Shown here: piece by piece, positions 22,328 to 28,837 of the stretch
Numbering within the stretch: position 1 is the first letter of the stretch
Layout of the letters: the number at the start of each line of letters is the position of its first letter
Origin: a virus
IMG/VR virus record: IMGVR_UViG_3300032236_000430
Span: 1 to 41,969 of that record
Strand: one strand, 5' to 3'
Length of the DNA stretch: 41,969 nucleotides
Translations under genes and position numbers: made by a program
Notes under the pieces: model-generated
Told to the model about the DNA's origin: nothing
The model's database searches: none
The model's input: only the letters and a program-made list of their open reading frames with translations

Positions 22328-22674
22328 TAGTCCGCCTCCTTAAGAAGCCACTCTAGTATTCCTTGATTGTCCTTCAGCATGTCCACAATATGGAAACCCA
22401 CAATGTCGCACACTTCCTCTACATCAAATCGCTTACGACCAGCCATAGTTGACTCATCGATGATAGCGTGTGTCACTTCGTGCATGAGCACTCGTGCCAT
22501 TTTGTCTGACTGCATATCATTGCGCAGACGAATGAGGTTGGCCGTTGATAGAGTCAAACCGTAGGTTTCCTGCTCATCGGGATCGGTGTGCAGGTCATAC
22601 ACCACGCGATATTTTTGCCCAAAAATTTTCAGGGAAGTTGGGCGTTTAATCACTCGGCCACGCTCCCCGCTCAA
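22327..22674 (-). CDS. HExxH metalloprotease-like protein
   Basis: A 115-residue protein with VLMHEVTHAI at about residues 62-71, the zinc-binding HExxH signature, placed as in small SprT/ImmA-like proteins. A strand-rich N-terminus (KIFGQKYRVVYD) precedes it and a helical C-terminus follows. A third zinc ligand is not obvious, so proteolytic activity is uncertain. ImmA-like proteins cleave repressors, which makes a regulatory role conceivable. Confidence 0.65.
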   Translation of the reverse strand: MSGERGRVIKRPTSLKIFGQKYRVVYDLHTDPDEQETYGLTLSTANLIRLRNDMQSDKMARVLMHEVTHAIIDESTMAGRKRFDVEEVCDIVGFHIVDMLKDNQGILEWLLKEAD

Positions 22675-22939
22675 CCAGCAAGGCTATGACGGAGTAATTT
22701 GCCATGTCCTTAAAAGAGTCAGCAAGCGGTTCATTTCTAGCCTCGGATTGGCTGTCGATGAGATGGTTAATACGAGCGAACTTGTCCCACATTCGCACAC
22801 GTAGTCCGTTAAGTGGCCCGCCTGGGCTATGCGATATGTTCTTTGGACCGTAGTCGTGGTGCTTTCGCAAGAGCAACGCTTCGAGTTCGGAGAATACTTC
22901 ATGAACTTCTTCCTCAAATGTCTTCATTAAGTAATTCAT
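22646..22939 (-). CDS. DUF1599-type nucleotide-modification-associated protein
   Basis: A 97-residue helical protein. HHDYGPKNI, then GLRVRMWDKFARINHLI and DMANYSVIALLV match the DUF1599 family, also called nucleotide modification associated domain 1. Family members occur near DNA-modification genes in phages, but their chemistry is unproven. Two starts are possible, ATG 22939 and ATG 22927, neither with a clear ribosome site; both overlap the upstream gene. No obvious thymidylate-synthase-like or base-modifying partner was seen. Confidence 0.75.
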   Translation of the reverse strand: MNYLMKTFEEEVHEVFSELEALLLRKHHDYGPKNISHSPGGPLNGLRVRMWDKFARINHLIDSQSEARNEPLADSFKDMANYSVIALLVERGAWPSD

Positions 22940-23255
22940 CCAATTCGCTAGACAACTTGTGAGGGTGGAATTCTGCTACCAGAAGAATGGAGTAGATTTC
23001 TTCTGATAGTTCACGGATCATGTCAGGGTCGTCAGCGTTGTCGTAGAAGGTACGCATGAGGTTACCCATACGGATAGCCGATGATTCGCCTAGTGGGTAG
23101 TACGGATCAAATGGTTCGCCGTCCATCTCGTCGAGGAGGTGATCTGCCTCATCAAAAATGGTGGAAAAAATTTCGCCACAATAGTCACATTGCTTAACGG
23201 CAACGTAGGCTAATGACGCGCCTAGGGCGCTAGGTAGTTCTGCGTACTCAGTCAT
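22914..23255 (-). CDS. Acidic unknown protein with one CxxC
   Basis: A 113-residue protein with 30 or so acidic residues, a single CDYC pair at about residues 23-26 and a helical C-terminus (IRELSEEIYSILLVAEFH). Its ATG overlaps the stop of the primase gene (AATGACTGAG). No family was recognised. Confidence 0.65.
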   Translation of the reverse strand: MTEYAELPSALGASLAYVAVKQCDYCGEIFSTIFDEADHLLDEMDGEPFDPYYPLGESSAIRMGNLMRTFYDNADDPDMIRELSEEIYSILLVAEFHPHKLSSELDELLNEDI

Positions 23256-23871
23256 TCAGTCCTGCTTTCTCTAGTAGATAATCTTTGCCGTACTTAACAT
23301 AACAACTATTCACATCTTCTCCGTCGGGAAGTCCGACGATGGTGACGGGTAGATCTTTCGAGAGACCTTTAGCAAACTCAAGTCCAGGCTGGTCTCCGTC
23401 TGCGAAGATGAAGACTCGCTCGAAGTCTTGGAGGAGTCGGGTGTAGTGTGGCTTCCACGAGTTCGCTCCAGGGACACCCACGCTCGGTATGCCCACAGAC
23501 TTAGAAAGAGTAATGGTATCCAGTTCACCTTCACACAATCCAATCCAATCGCCTGCGCGATCAATGTCCTTCACGTTATACAACTTGGTAACCGCACCAG
23601 TCATGCCCATGTACTTAGGCTCAACGGCTGGGTTAAGCGAGCGGAAACGGATATCAACTACGCCAGTCTTGGTAACATAAGGGATTGCTAGTCGTCCTTG
23701 GAAAGCCTCGTGGCCTACCTCAGGATGCTCGACTACGCCTAACTGAGCCGATAAGGCTACTTCCTTTGTTATGCCCCGACTTCGAAGGTAGTCGGCTGCC
23801 ATATCTATGCTCGCCGCGTACTTCGCTGTAGCTCTTTCCAGTAATTCTCTCTGCGAATGTCCTTGCTTCAC
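23248..23871 (-). CDS. Primase TOPRIM subunit
   Basis: GTG 23871, about ten bases after GAGGGG, gives 207 residues. Residues 10-47 resemble the linker of DnaG-type primases (AADYLRSRGITKEVALSAQLG), followed by RGRLAIPY-like QGRLAIPY. The TOPRIM core has CEGELD at 113-118 and ADGDQPG at 157-163, giving the conserved Glu and Asp-x-Asp that bind metal. With the overlapping CHC2 protein it forms a complete primase. Upstream of the GTG this frame is closed by TAA two codons earlier, so a single protein would require a +1 shift within the 152-base overlap. Confidence 0.85.
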   Translation of the reverse strand: MKQGHSQRELLERATAKYAASIDMAADYLRSRGITKEVALSAQLGVVEHPEVGHEAFQGRLAIPYVTKTGVVDIRFRSLNPAVEPKYMGMTGAVTKLYNVKDIDRAGDWIGLCEGELDTITLSKSVGIPSVGVPGANSWKPHYTRLLQDFERVFIFADGDQPGLEFAKGLSKDLPVTIVGLPDGEDVNSCYVKYGKDYLLEKAGLND

Positions 23872-24088
23872 GAATGGTTATCCCCTCTTGCTTGGCAATG
23901 ATCTGTAGTGAGTTGCCACCGACACCACAAGTAAAACAATTGAATAAATTCTTGCTAAAGTTAATGCCCGCACTGGCGTGACGGTCGTCATGGAACGGGC
24001 ATTTGATACTTCCTGAGCCTGAGGTGCGGTAGGTAACGCCCCCGTAATGCTTGATGACTTCTCCGATATCAGGTAGTTCGTCGCTCAT
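23720..24088 (-). CDS. Primase CHC2 zinc-binding subunit
   Basis: A 122-residue protein. Residues 24-60 carry the CHC2 zinc site: Cys 30, His 33, Cys 51 and Cys 54 (KCPFHDD and NCFTCGVGG). This is the DNA-recognition module of DnaG-type primases. After about residue 70 the frame continues as low-complexity Ser/Arg/Gly sequence that coincides with the TOPRIM start in another frame. The 152-base overlap and unnatural C-terminus suggest that the useful protein ends early or shifts into the TOPRIM frame. Confidence 0.85.
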   Translation of the reverse strand: MSDELPDIGEVIKHYGGVTYRTSGSGSIKCPFHDDRHASAGINFSKNLFNCFTCGVGGNSLQIIAKQEGITIREARTFAERITGKSYSEVRGEHRYGSRLPSKSGHNKGSSLIGSVRRSRAS

Positions 24089-24444
24089 AAAACGTCTCCC
24101 AATCTGATAACTAAGTAAGCATCTTCTATGCTTTTTCCTCGGGCTTTGATGAGCGCGACCCCGAGTGTACCTGTAGATAGATTTCGCGCATCAGCGAAGT
24201 GACTGCGTTCAAGCCTTGCCTCTCTAATCCATCCAGATAGGTCAATACTTCCATCTCGTCCAGGTGCTTTACACTCGACAACCACGTGCTTATGTCCGAG
24301 CCACTCCCGAACGACAACGTCACCTTCATCTTTGGCGCCTGTACGGGCCAATCGTTCGGCCTCGTACCCTTTGCTTCTGAATAGATCTTTAGTGTCCGTT
24401 TCAAAGGTCGCTCCCCGAGCCTTGTGGCTCGCTCTCGTCACCAT
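24085..24444 (-). CDS. PD-(D/E)XK nuclease, resolvase-like
   Basis: A 119-residue protein with the restriction-endonuclease-like core: Glu 16 or so in the first helix, GDVVV at 41-45 and VVVECKAP at 54-61 (Glu-x-Lys), then a helix SGWIREARLER. The layout resembles archaeal-type Holliday junction resolvases and related actinophage proteins. It would resolve branched replication or recombination products. It overlaps the CHC2 gene (ATGA). Confidence 0.72.
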   Translation of the reverse strand: MVTRASHKARGATFETDTKDLFRSKGYEAERLARTGAKDEGDVVVREWLGHKHVVVECKAPGRDGSIDLSGWIREARLERSHFADARNLSTGTLGVALIKARGKSIEDAYLVIRLGDVL

Positions 24445-24682
24445 CTACAACCACACTATCAGCATGAATATCAAGAGAAGCCACATCTTCTAGAGTCCCC
24501 GTTCTAATAAGTTTGATAGCAATCTTGTACGCCAATCTGGCGTCAATCTGCGTCTCTTTGTCTAAGCGATCTTGTACTAACTTGACTATATTCTCTCGCA
24601 TTACGCGCTCAGTTTCAACAAATACCTGCTTGAAGGTATCGAAGTCTGCTACTTGCTTCTCTGCTTTACGCTTATTACTCAT
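24401..24682 (-). CDS. Small unknown protein, helical with acidic tail
   Basis: A 93-residue protein. It starts with a basic MSNKRKAEKQ segment, has a long helix (FKQVFVETERVMRENIVKLV) and ends with an acidic tail (DGDESEPQGSGSDL). Its end overlaps the resolvase-like gene by 44 bases. It could be an accessory protein of the adjacent helicase-like ATPase. No family was recognised. Confidence 0.6.
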   Translation of the reverse strand: MSNKRKAEKQVADFDTFKQVFVETERVMRENIVKLVQDRLDKETQIDARLAYKIAIKLIRTGTLEDVASLDIHADSVVVDGDESEPQGSGSDL

Positions 24683-24690
24683 GTATGCTC

Positions 24691-25476
24691 CTAAGCATTC
24701 TCTGGGATATCATCTACATAGCAGTACTCACCTGAGAAAGCAAGCCATGTCATTACAGAATTTCCATTGGCGTCAGCCTTGCCATAGCGATTTTTAACCA
24801 CCGCACAGGCAAGGGACGAACCAACCAACCCAAGGGTAAGGATTAGTGCGGGTAGCTGGGCTACCTTTCCCTGTAGTGCGGAGCGTGGCTGACAAGGTGT
24901 ACCCTGTATTCCTTCACTGGTGTGGTGAAGAACTAACACCGCAGCATTTGTTGCTCTTGCTAGGTACTTTAACTCTTTCATAATGGCACGCATAGAAGCG
25001 AACTCCTCGCCACCATCGGTGGCTACGTCCATCAAGTTATCTACAACAATCAACTCAGGGGCTTGGCCCCATAGTTCTTCGAAAGCCTTGACTTCTTCAG
25101 CAATGTCCTCTAGCGTAGGGCTAGACTCGAAAGACCAAACAATGTGCGCACCACGAGATAGGACGGCACGAGTCCAACCTACGTCGTTGGTGAGCAAGTG
25201 CTCAACGTCCCCCTGCGATTTCCCCGAAATCATAGACGCCAAGCGCATAGCCATTGTGTGTGCGTTTGTATCCGCGGAAATGTACAGGGTTGGGACGTTG
25301 GTCTTTAAAGCAATAGCGAGAGCAAGCATAGACTTACCAGCGCCTGGGACTGCTGCGATCATCGTTAGTTCAGAACGGCGTACCGCAATCTGAGCACTAT
25401 GGAATGCTCGGAATGGGACTGGAAGGGGCTCTCCACCAATAGACGCCTTGCCGACAGACCGTGCTAAAGTTCTCAT
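24691..25476 (-). CDS. DnaB/RecA-like ATPase, probable replicative helicase
   Basis: A 261-residue protein with Walker A AAVPGAGKSM at about 41-50, Walker B LIVVDNLMD at about 141-149 and the RecA-fold motif VLVLHHTSEG. The fold is that of DnaB-like helicases or RecA-family ATPases (KaiC/RadA group). It lacks the DnaB N-terminal domain. It would unwind DNA together with the adjacent primase; a recombinase role is the alternative. Confidence 0.8.
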   Translation of the reverse strand: MRTLARSVGKASIGGEPLPVPFRAFHSAQIAVRRSELTMIAAVPGAGKSMLALAIALKTNVPTLYISADTNAHTMAMRLASMISGKSQGDVEHLLTNDVGWTRAVLSRGAHIVWSFESSPTLEDIAEEVKAFEELWGQAPELIVVDNLMDVATDGGEEFASMRAIMKELKYLARATNAAVLVLHHTSEGIQGTPCQPRSALQGKVAQLPALILTLGLVGSSLACAVVKNRYGKADANGNSVMTWLAFSGEYCYVDDIPENA

Positions 25477-25514
25477 GTGTTACCCCTTCCCATTCTAAAA
25501 TAGTGGTTGATCGA

Positions 25515-25898
25515 TTAGTTGACTGGCTTGCATTGGTCGGCTCCCTGCGGTTGGGTGCATACCCACATCGCGTAAGGCTTGCCCGTCTTCGAGGAGATTC
25601 CCGATTTGTGAAGTCGAGGTCCGTGAATACATGTCGGTCCTGTAGCGGACGCTGTCTGCACCGACGCGGGAGGCGAGAAGCTGGGAGGCGGAGTGCTTGC
25701 GGTGAAACTCGATGTCGATAAAGGGGCTACCGTAAAGGCACCTGCAATCTTAGCCTGCGTGGCTGCGATCTGAGTGGCGTAGTCGCCAACTGCCTCGAGG
25801 TTTACCGAGAGTTCCTCTGCCGTGTTAGCACGGATATTGATAAGATCACCTGCTGGTGTCTTGTAGGAGACTTGCATCTTCCAGTCGTCATTACCCAT
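25515..25898 (-). CDS. Replication-region protein with C-terminal zinc-like motif
   Basis: A 127-residue protein. The N-terminal half is a small folded region (WKMQVSYKTPAGDLINIRAN and a helix). A Ser/Thr/Pro-rich linker follows at about 50-87, then a Cys/His motif at 89-125 (CIHGPRLHKSG, MWVC, ADQC). Similar Cys-rich tails occur in small actinophage proteins placed beside the helicase. It may bind single-stranded DNA, but this is inference. It overlaps the upstream gene by eight bases. Confidence 0.65.
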   Translation of the reverse strand: MGNDDWKMQVSYKTPAGDLINIRANTAEELSVNLEAVGDYATQIAATQAKIAGAFTVAPLSTSSFTASTPPPSFSPPASVQTASATGPTCIHGPRLHKSGISSKTGKPYAMWVCTQPQGADQCKPVN

Positions 25899-26076
25899 TG
25901 TTTAGTCCTTCGTTCGTTGGAGCCTGTACAAAGATACCTTCCGCACCTACTGGTGGGACGAGAGCGTCATCCGCTGGTACGTTCTCGAAACCGAGACGCT
26001 CACGCGCTTCTGCTGCAGTGATGATGCGTAGTTGGAATGCGCCGAGTACCTCGGTCGCTGTTAGTTCGAGTGCCAT
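25891..26076 (-). CDS. Small unknown protein (61 aa)
   Basis: A 61-residue protein with a helix pair (LTATEVLGAFQLRIITAAEARERLGF) and a Pro-rich end. The segment ITAAEARERLG resembles a short motif seen near the C-terminus of some portal proteins, but alone that is not evidence of function. It starts directly after the exonuclease gene. Confidence 0.55.
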   Translation of the reverse strand: MALELTATEVLGAFQLRIITAAEARERLGFENVPADDALVPPVGAEGIFVQAPTNEGLNNG

Positions 26077-26691
26077 CTATCCTTCTTTCTTAGTTGAGAA
26101 TGTACATTCCTTGCTAAAGCCACACAGTTTACAACTTGAGGCATTGGGGATAAAGATACCCTGCTTGCGTGCCTTGTCAAATTGATTCACTAAGTACTCC
26201 AGTTTTTCGTAGGTGTAATCGCTGAGATCCACCCACTCCGACATGGACGCTTTACGTGCCATGTAGAAGTTACCAAACTTAATCTCTACGCCGTAGGCTA
26301 CTTCGATAGCCACCTTGTAGAAACCAAGTTGCAATGTTGAGAGGTACTGCTCGCTAGAAGAAGTCTTGAGGTCGATGATAACCAACTGGCCATCCACCTC
26401 GAAGATACGATCGATACCAACCTTGATAGGTATGTTACCGATAGGTACTTCCAACTCTAGTTCTACTGCCTTGACCCCTGTAGGGGTAGTCCAAATCTTC
26501 CAATTTGGATTAGCCTTACGCCATGTGATGTAGTCCTCCACGAAGGTAACACCCTGCTTTTGCCATTGCGTGACGTCTTCCTTGTTGGGATTAGCCTTGG
26601 TAGCACGACCCGATACTCGGGCGTTCGTTAAATCCTTATCTCCAACACAAACTTTCCACGCTTCTGCCCATAACTCATTCGCCAGTGCCAC
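26077..26691 (-). CDS. Cas4/RecB-like exonuclease, C-terminal half of a split gene
   Basis: GTG 26691 lies six bases after GGAG and gives 204 residues; a TTG at 26703 is the alternative. The PD-(D/E)XK core has Asp 94 (VGIDRIF), Asp 107 and Lys 109 (VIIDLKT) and a Gln in LQLGFY. The C-terminus has Cys 187, Cys 190 and Cys 196 (C-x2-C-x5-C), the three C-terminal ligands of the 4Fe-4S cluster in Cas4/AddB-type nucleases. The fourth Cys and the conserved His of this family are in the N-terminal half, encoded separately at 26877-27077. Both halves must associate for a complete enzyme. It would resect or recombine DNA ends. Confidence 0.85.
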   Translation of the reverse strand: MALANELWAEAWKVCVGDKDLTNARVSGRATKANPNKEDVTQWQKQGVTFVEDYITWRKANPNWKIWTTPTGVKAVELELEVPIGNIPIKVGIDRIFEVDGQLVIIDLKTSSSEQYLSTLQLGFYKVAIEVAYGVEIKFGNFYMARKASMSEWVDLSDYTYEKLEYLVNQFDKARKQGIFIPNASSCKLCGFSKECTFSTKKEG

Positions 26692-26884
26692 AGAATACTC
26701 CAATGTACTTGACGCCCTTTTGGGGCTTCTTGTCGGGCATGTCGGATGCTAGGAAGATGTCGTACTTGGCACCTTCTAGGCTTAGTTTGCTAGGACGACG
26801 GGTGTGTCCGTACTCGTCTTTGGTAACTGGCATATCCATAAGAGCACCGTCTTTTGGTCCCCAGTAAAGTTCAAGGTTATTCAT
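26675..26884 (-). CDS. Small gene nested between the exonuclease halves (69 aa)
   Basis: ATG 26884 follows a perfect AGGAGG six bases upstream. The 69-residue product (MNNLELYWGPKDGALMDMPV then KLSLEGAKYDIFLASD) looks like a small beta-rich domain and is unlike either exonuclease half. It overlaps the N-half by eight bases and the C-half by 17, so all three are translated as a coupled series. Its function is unknown; it might bridge the nuclease halves or be an inserted gene. Confidence 0.75.
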   Translation of the reverse strand: MNNLELYWGPKDGALMDMPVTKDEYGHTRRPSKLSLEGAKYDIFLASDMPDKKPQKGVKYIGVFCGTGE

Positions 26885-27077
26885 GTGAGTCCTCCTGTAA
26901 ATCGTACATCTCAGCAGCAAGGTGAAACGCAGAGCCACCGACTGACCATACCGACTCGGCTTCCTTCATCTGAAGGACTCGTCCAAGATAGTACTGCCAG
27001 CCACAGGCTAGATAGGTTGATATGCTAGAATAGCTAGCATGTACGGGTAGTGTATGTTCTTCGATTGTGATTGCCAT
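26877..27077 (-). CDS. Cas4/RecB-like exonuclease, N-terminal half
   Basis: ATG 27077 gives 66 residues; a GTG at 27095 lies inside a palindrome and is less likely. ASYSSISTYLACGWQYYLGR contains Cys 25, the expected N-terminal Fe-S ligand, and VGGSAFHLAAEMYD carries the conserved His of the Cas4/RecB-like nuclease family. The frame closes at TAA 26877 just where the family continues into the second half. This is the first gene of the minus-strand replication block. Confidence 0.8.
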   Translation of the reverse strand: MAITIEEHTLPVHASYSSISTYLACGWQYYLGRVLQMKEAESVWSVGGSAFHLAAEMYDLQEDSHE

Positions 27078-27091
27078 GTCCGTACAATGGC

Positions 27092-27113
27092 ACACCCGCT
27101 AGGGTGTTGTCAA
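27092..27113 (-). promoter_or_regulatory. Possible promoter with palindromic operator for replication block
   Basis: On the minus strand TTGACA (27113-27108) is followed at once by the perfect palindrome ACACCC-TAGC-GGGTGT (27107-27092). The -10 box is weak (CATTGT at 27089-27084). A 6-4-6 palindrome between -35 and -10 is a classic repressor position. Its sequence differs from the 16-bp early palindrome although the geometry is the same. Confidence 0.5.
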
Positions 27114-27127
27114 CTTGAATCTTTGGG

Positions 27128-27155
27128 TTGACACTGGTTTAGAGTCTGCTATAAT
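27128..27155 (+). promoter_or_regulatory. Consensus sigma70 promoter, plus strand
   Basis: TTGACA (27128-27133) and TATAAT (27150-27155) are both perfect, 16 bases apart. The leader to the ATG at 27261 is about 100 bases and very AT-rich, with a stable hairpin at 27187-27207. Confidence 0.85.
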
Positions 27156-27186
27156 TATATATGTTATATATTATAACTACTATATA

Positions 27187-27207
27187 ACAACCGCTTTAGG
27201 CGGTTGT
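27187..27207 (+). other. Stable hairpin in the AT-rich leader
   Basis: ACAACCGC-TTTAG-GCGGTTGT is an 8-bp perfect stem. With one bulged A, flanking TATATA sequences extend the pairing. It lies about 25 bases into the predicted transcript. It may be an attenuator, an RNA-protection stem or a protein-binding site; there is no T run. Confidence 0.65.
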
Positions 27208-27260
27208 ATATATTATATATATATATAATATTATATATCAACTAAAGAGAGAAGAACTAT

Positions 27261-27614
27261 ATGAAAGTAGTAATAACAGTCTTAGACTATGTTGCTGGCT
27301 TTGGTATTGGCTTCTGGATCGCGTGGGAATGGCGAGGCAAGATCGCAACCGAAAGGTACAACTTGCTCAAAGCACTATACCACAACTACCGAAACCATGA
27401 AGGCAATCGGTATCTAGGCAAGGGTTACGAACTAGGTTTTCAAGACGGCTACACCATCCTCGAAAAGGAAGATGCCGAGACTGACGAACTAACCGAGGCT
27501 GAGATAGCAACAGATCAGGATCTCCTAGCCCTATCCATTCAGGCTTGGAAAGACAACGAGGACTCAACCCTTAAGATCTACCCATTCTTGGGTCGCAAGT
27601 GGGGTAGAGACTGA
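27261..27614 (+). CDS. Membrane-anchored acidic protein (117 aa)
   Basis: A 117-residue protein. Residues 3-22 are a transmembrane helix (VVITVLDYVAGFGIGFWIAW), followed by a basic RGK patch, so the C-terminal acidic, helical part should face the cytoplasm. It is the first gene after the strong 27128 promoter and is separate from both main early blocks. No family was recognised. A role in host membrane takeover or exclusion is possible. Confidence 0.7.
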   Translation: MKVVITVLDYVAGFGIGFWIAWEWRGKIATERYNLLKALYHNYRNHEGNRYLGKGYELGFQDGYTILEKEDAETDELTEAEIATDQDLLALSIQAWKDNEDSTLKIYPFLGRKWGRD

Positions 27615-27715
27615 TGTGGCTCTGTAAGATCCTTGGGCATAACTACTGGAGTTCCCTGACGGGAGCAGGTATCTACTGCGTAAGGTGTGGCAAGCCACCA
27701 AAGAACATGCTTTAG
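27614..27715 (+). CDS. Tiny Cys-containing protein (33 aa)
   Basis: The ATG overlaps the upstream stop (TGATG). The 33-residue product MWLCKILGHNYWSS and on has Cys 4, His 9 and a CVRC pair near residue 22, enough for one zinc knuckle. Similar tiny CxxC proteins are common in phages. It ends just before the bidirectional terminator. Confidence 0.55.
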   Translation: MWLCKILGHNYWSSLTGAGIYCVRCGKPPKNML

Positions 27716-27725
27716 AAACGACAAA

Positions 27726-27766
27726 AGACCCCCTGACCTAGGTGATTATACCTAAGCAGGGGGTTT
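27726..27766. terminator. Bidirectional intrinsic terminator between converging transcripts
   Basis: AGACCCCCTG and CAGGGGGTTT pair around an inner stem (CCTAGGT / ACCTAAG, one mismatch, with an A bulge) and a six-base loop. Short T runs occur on the plus strand (TTTCGT) and, from the AAAAGA flank, on the minus strand. It lies between the plus-strand pair at 27261-27715 and the end of the late block. Confidence 0.85.
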
Positions 27767-27801
27767 CGTGTCTCTAAAGGGCCTTAGAAGCCGTTTTTGG
27801 A

Positions 27802-28104
27802 CTAGATTTTGGCTGGTGCAACCTTAGCATTATCAGCCTCAGCCTGAGAGTTGAAGCTCTCTAGGTCTGATAGAACGATACCTAGAGCAGGATACTGCTT
27901 CTTAAGGTAGGCGTTGATGAGGGGTTCAGCCCCAAAGCGGAGTTGCGGTAGGATAGCAAGCCATACAGCGTTAGCAATGGTGAGAACATCCGCCTTTGTG
28001 AGGTGAGCCAAACCAACGTGCTGGGTCTGGACGATAGCGATAACCACACCAACAGCCGTAACGGCTAGGTGGCGTAGGTATGAGAATAGGACTTGCTTGT
28101 TCAT
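27802..28104 (-). CDS. Holin-like membrane protein (100 aa)
   Basis: A 100-residue protein. Residues 9-26 are hydrophobic (YLRHLAVTAVGVVIAIVQ) and a second hydrophobic segment lies at about 42-56 (ANAVWLAILPQLRF). The C-terminal half is soluble. It is encoded directly after the endolysin, with AAGGAG upstream, the usual place for a holin that permeabilises the membrane at lysis. It is the last late gene before the terminator. Confidence 0.7.
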   Translation of the reverse strand: MNKQVLFSYLRHLAVTAVGVVIAIVQTQHVGLAHLTKADVLTIANAVWLAILPQLRFGAEPLINAYLKKQYPALGIVLSDLESFNSQAEADNAKVAPAKI

Positions 28105-28640
28105 ACTGTCTCCTTAACTAGGTTGAGATACTGGGTCCAAGGGAAGTTGGCTCCAGGATCAGAGTGTCCGCCAGAGATCTTCTTAGCGAGGGTAATATCG
28201 TTGTGGCCTACAAAGCCAGACTTGCCAGCAAGTACATCGGCAGGGGTTAACTTAACCGCAGGGATGTTATTGCGCTTAGCAATGTCTGCCGCTAGAGCGG
28301 CTGATACTTTAAGTTCGGCTAGGCTATAGCCATCTGCCCACTGGGCTACAGACTGAGATGCTGAGCCAGCATGCTCGATAGAGATAGACTGCTCGTTAAG
28401 AGCAAAGTCATCTACCGCCCAAGCGGTGTCTGCTTCTGATACGGACTGGATAACTGCCTTGTCATCACACATGTAGTGTGCGCTAGCCTGAGGGGCTGTC
28501 TTACCAGCGAACCAAGCAGCGACCTGCTTAGCGCGTCCCTCTGTCTCGGGAGTCTCCATAGTATGGATAACGATAAGGCGTGGCTTATTGCCACCGCGTC
28601 CCTTGGTGTAATGGGTTGCCTGTACAAATGGATATGTCAT
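28101..28640 (-). CDS. Endolysin, N-acetylmuramoyl-L-alanine amidase
   Basis: A 179-residue protein with the amidase_2/PGRP fold. The zinc ligands His 26 (VIHTMET), a His in SAHYMCDD and the C-terminal His of GGHSDPGANFPW are in order; HAGSASQSVAQWA lies between. It cuts the amide bond between muramic acid and the stem peptide to release progeny. No cell-wall-binding domain or signal peptide is present, so it needs a holin to reach the wall. It overlaps the holin-like genes on both sides by four bases. Confidence 0.93.
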   Translation of the reverse strand: MTYPFVQATHYTKGRGGNKPRLIVIHTMETPETEGRAKQVAAWFAGKTAPQASAHYMCDDKAVIQSVSEADTAWAVDDFALNEQSISIEHAGSASQSVAQWADGYSLAELKVSAALAADIAKRNNIPAVKLTPADVLAGKSGFVGHNDITLAKKISGGHSDPGANFPWTQYLNLVKETV

Positions 28641-28837
28641 CGGACTTCCTCGTCTGGGAATCGATCGCTAGGGGTAGCCCAACGAATTAGTACTGGAATA
28701 AAGGCTGCGATACAGACCTGCCAAAGCAGGCGACCATCGAGGAGATCCTTGATATGCATAGCCACTTCAATGGAGAGGAAGGACTGGAACCATACTCGTA
28801 TGATAGAGATAATTTTCCAAAAAAATTTTCGGTTCAT
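28637..28837 (-). CDS. Small membrane protein of lysis cassette (66 aa)
   Basis: A 66-residue protein with a basic, amphipathic N-terminus (MNRKFFWKIISIIRVWFQ) and one clear hydrophobic helix (LWQVCIAAFIPVLIRW). It overlaps the endolysin and the upstream gene by four bases each. It is a second holin or a holin regulator candidate. Confidence 0.6.
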   Translation of the reverse strand: MNRKFFWKIISIIRVWFQSFLSIEVAMHIKDLLDGRLLWQVCIAAFIPVLIRWATPSDRFPDEEVR

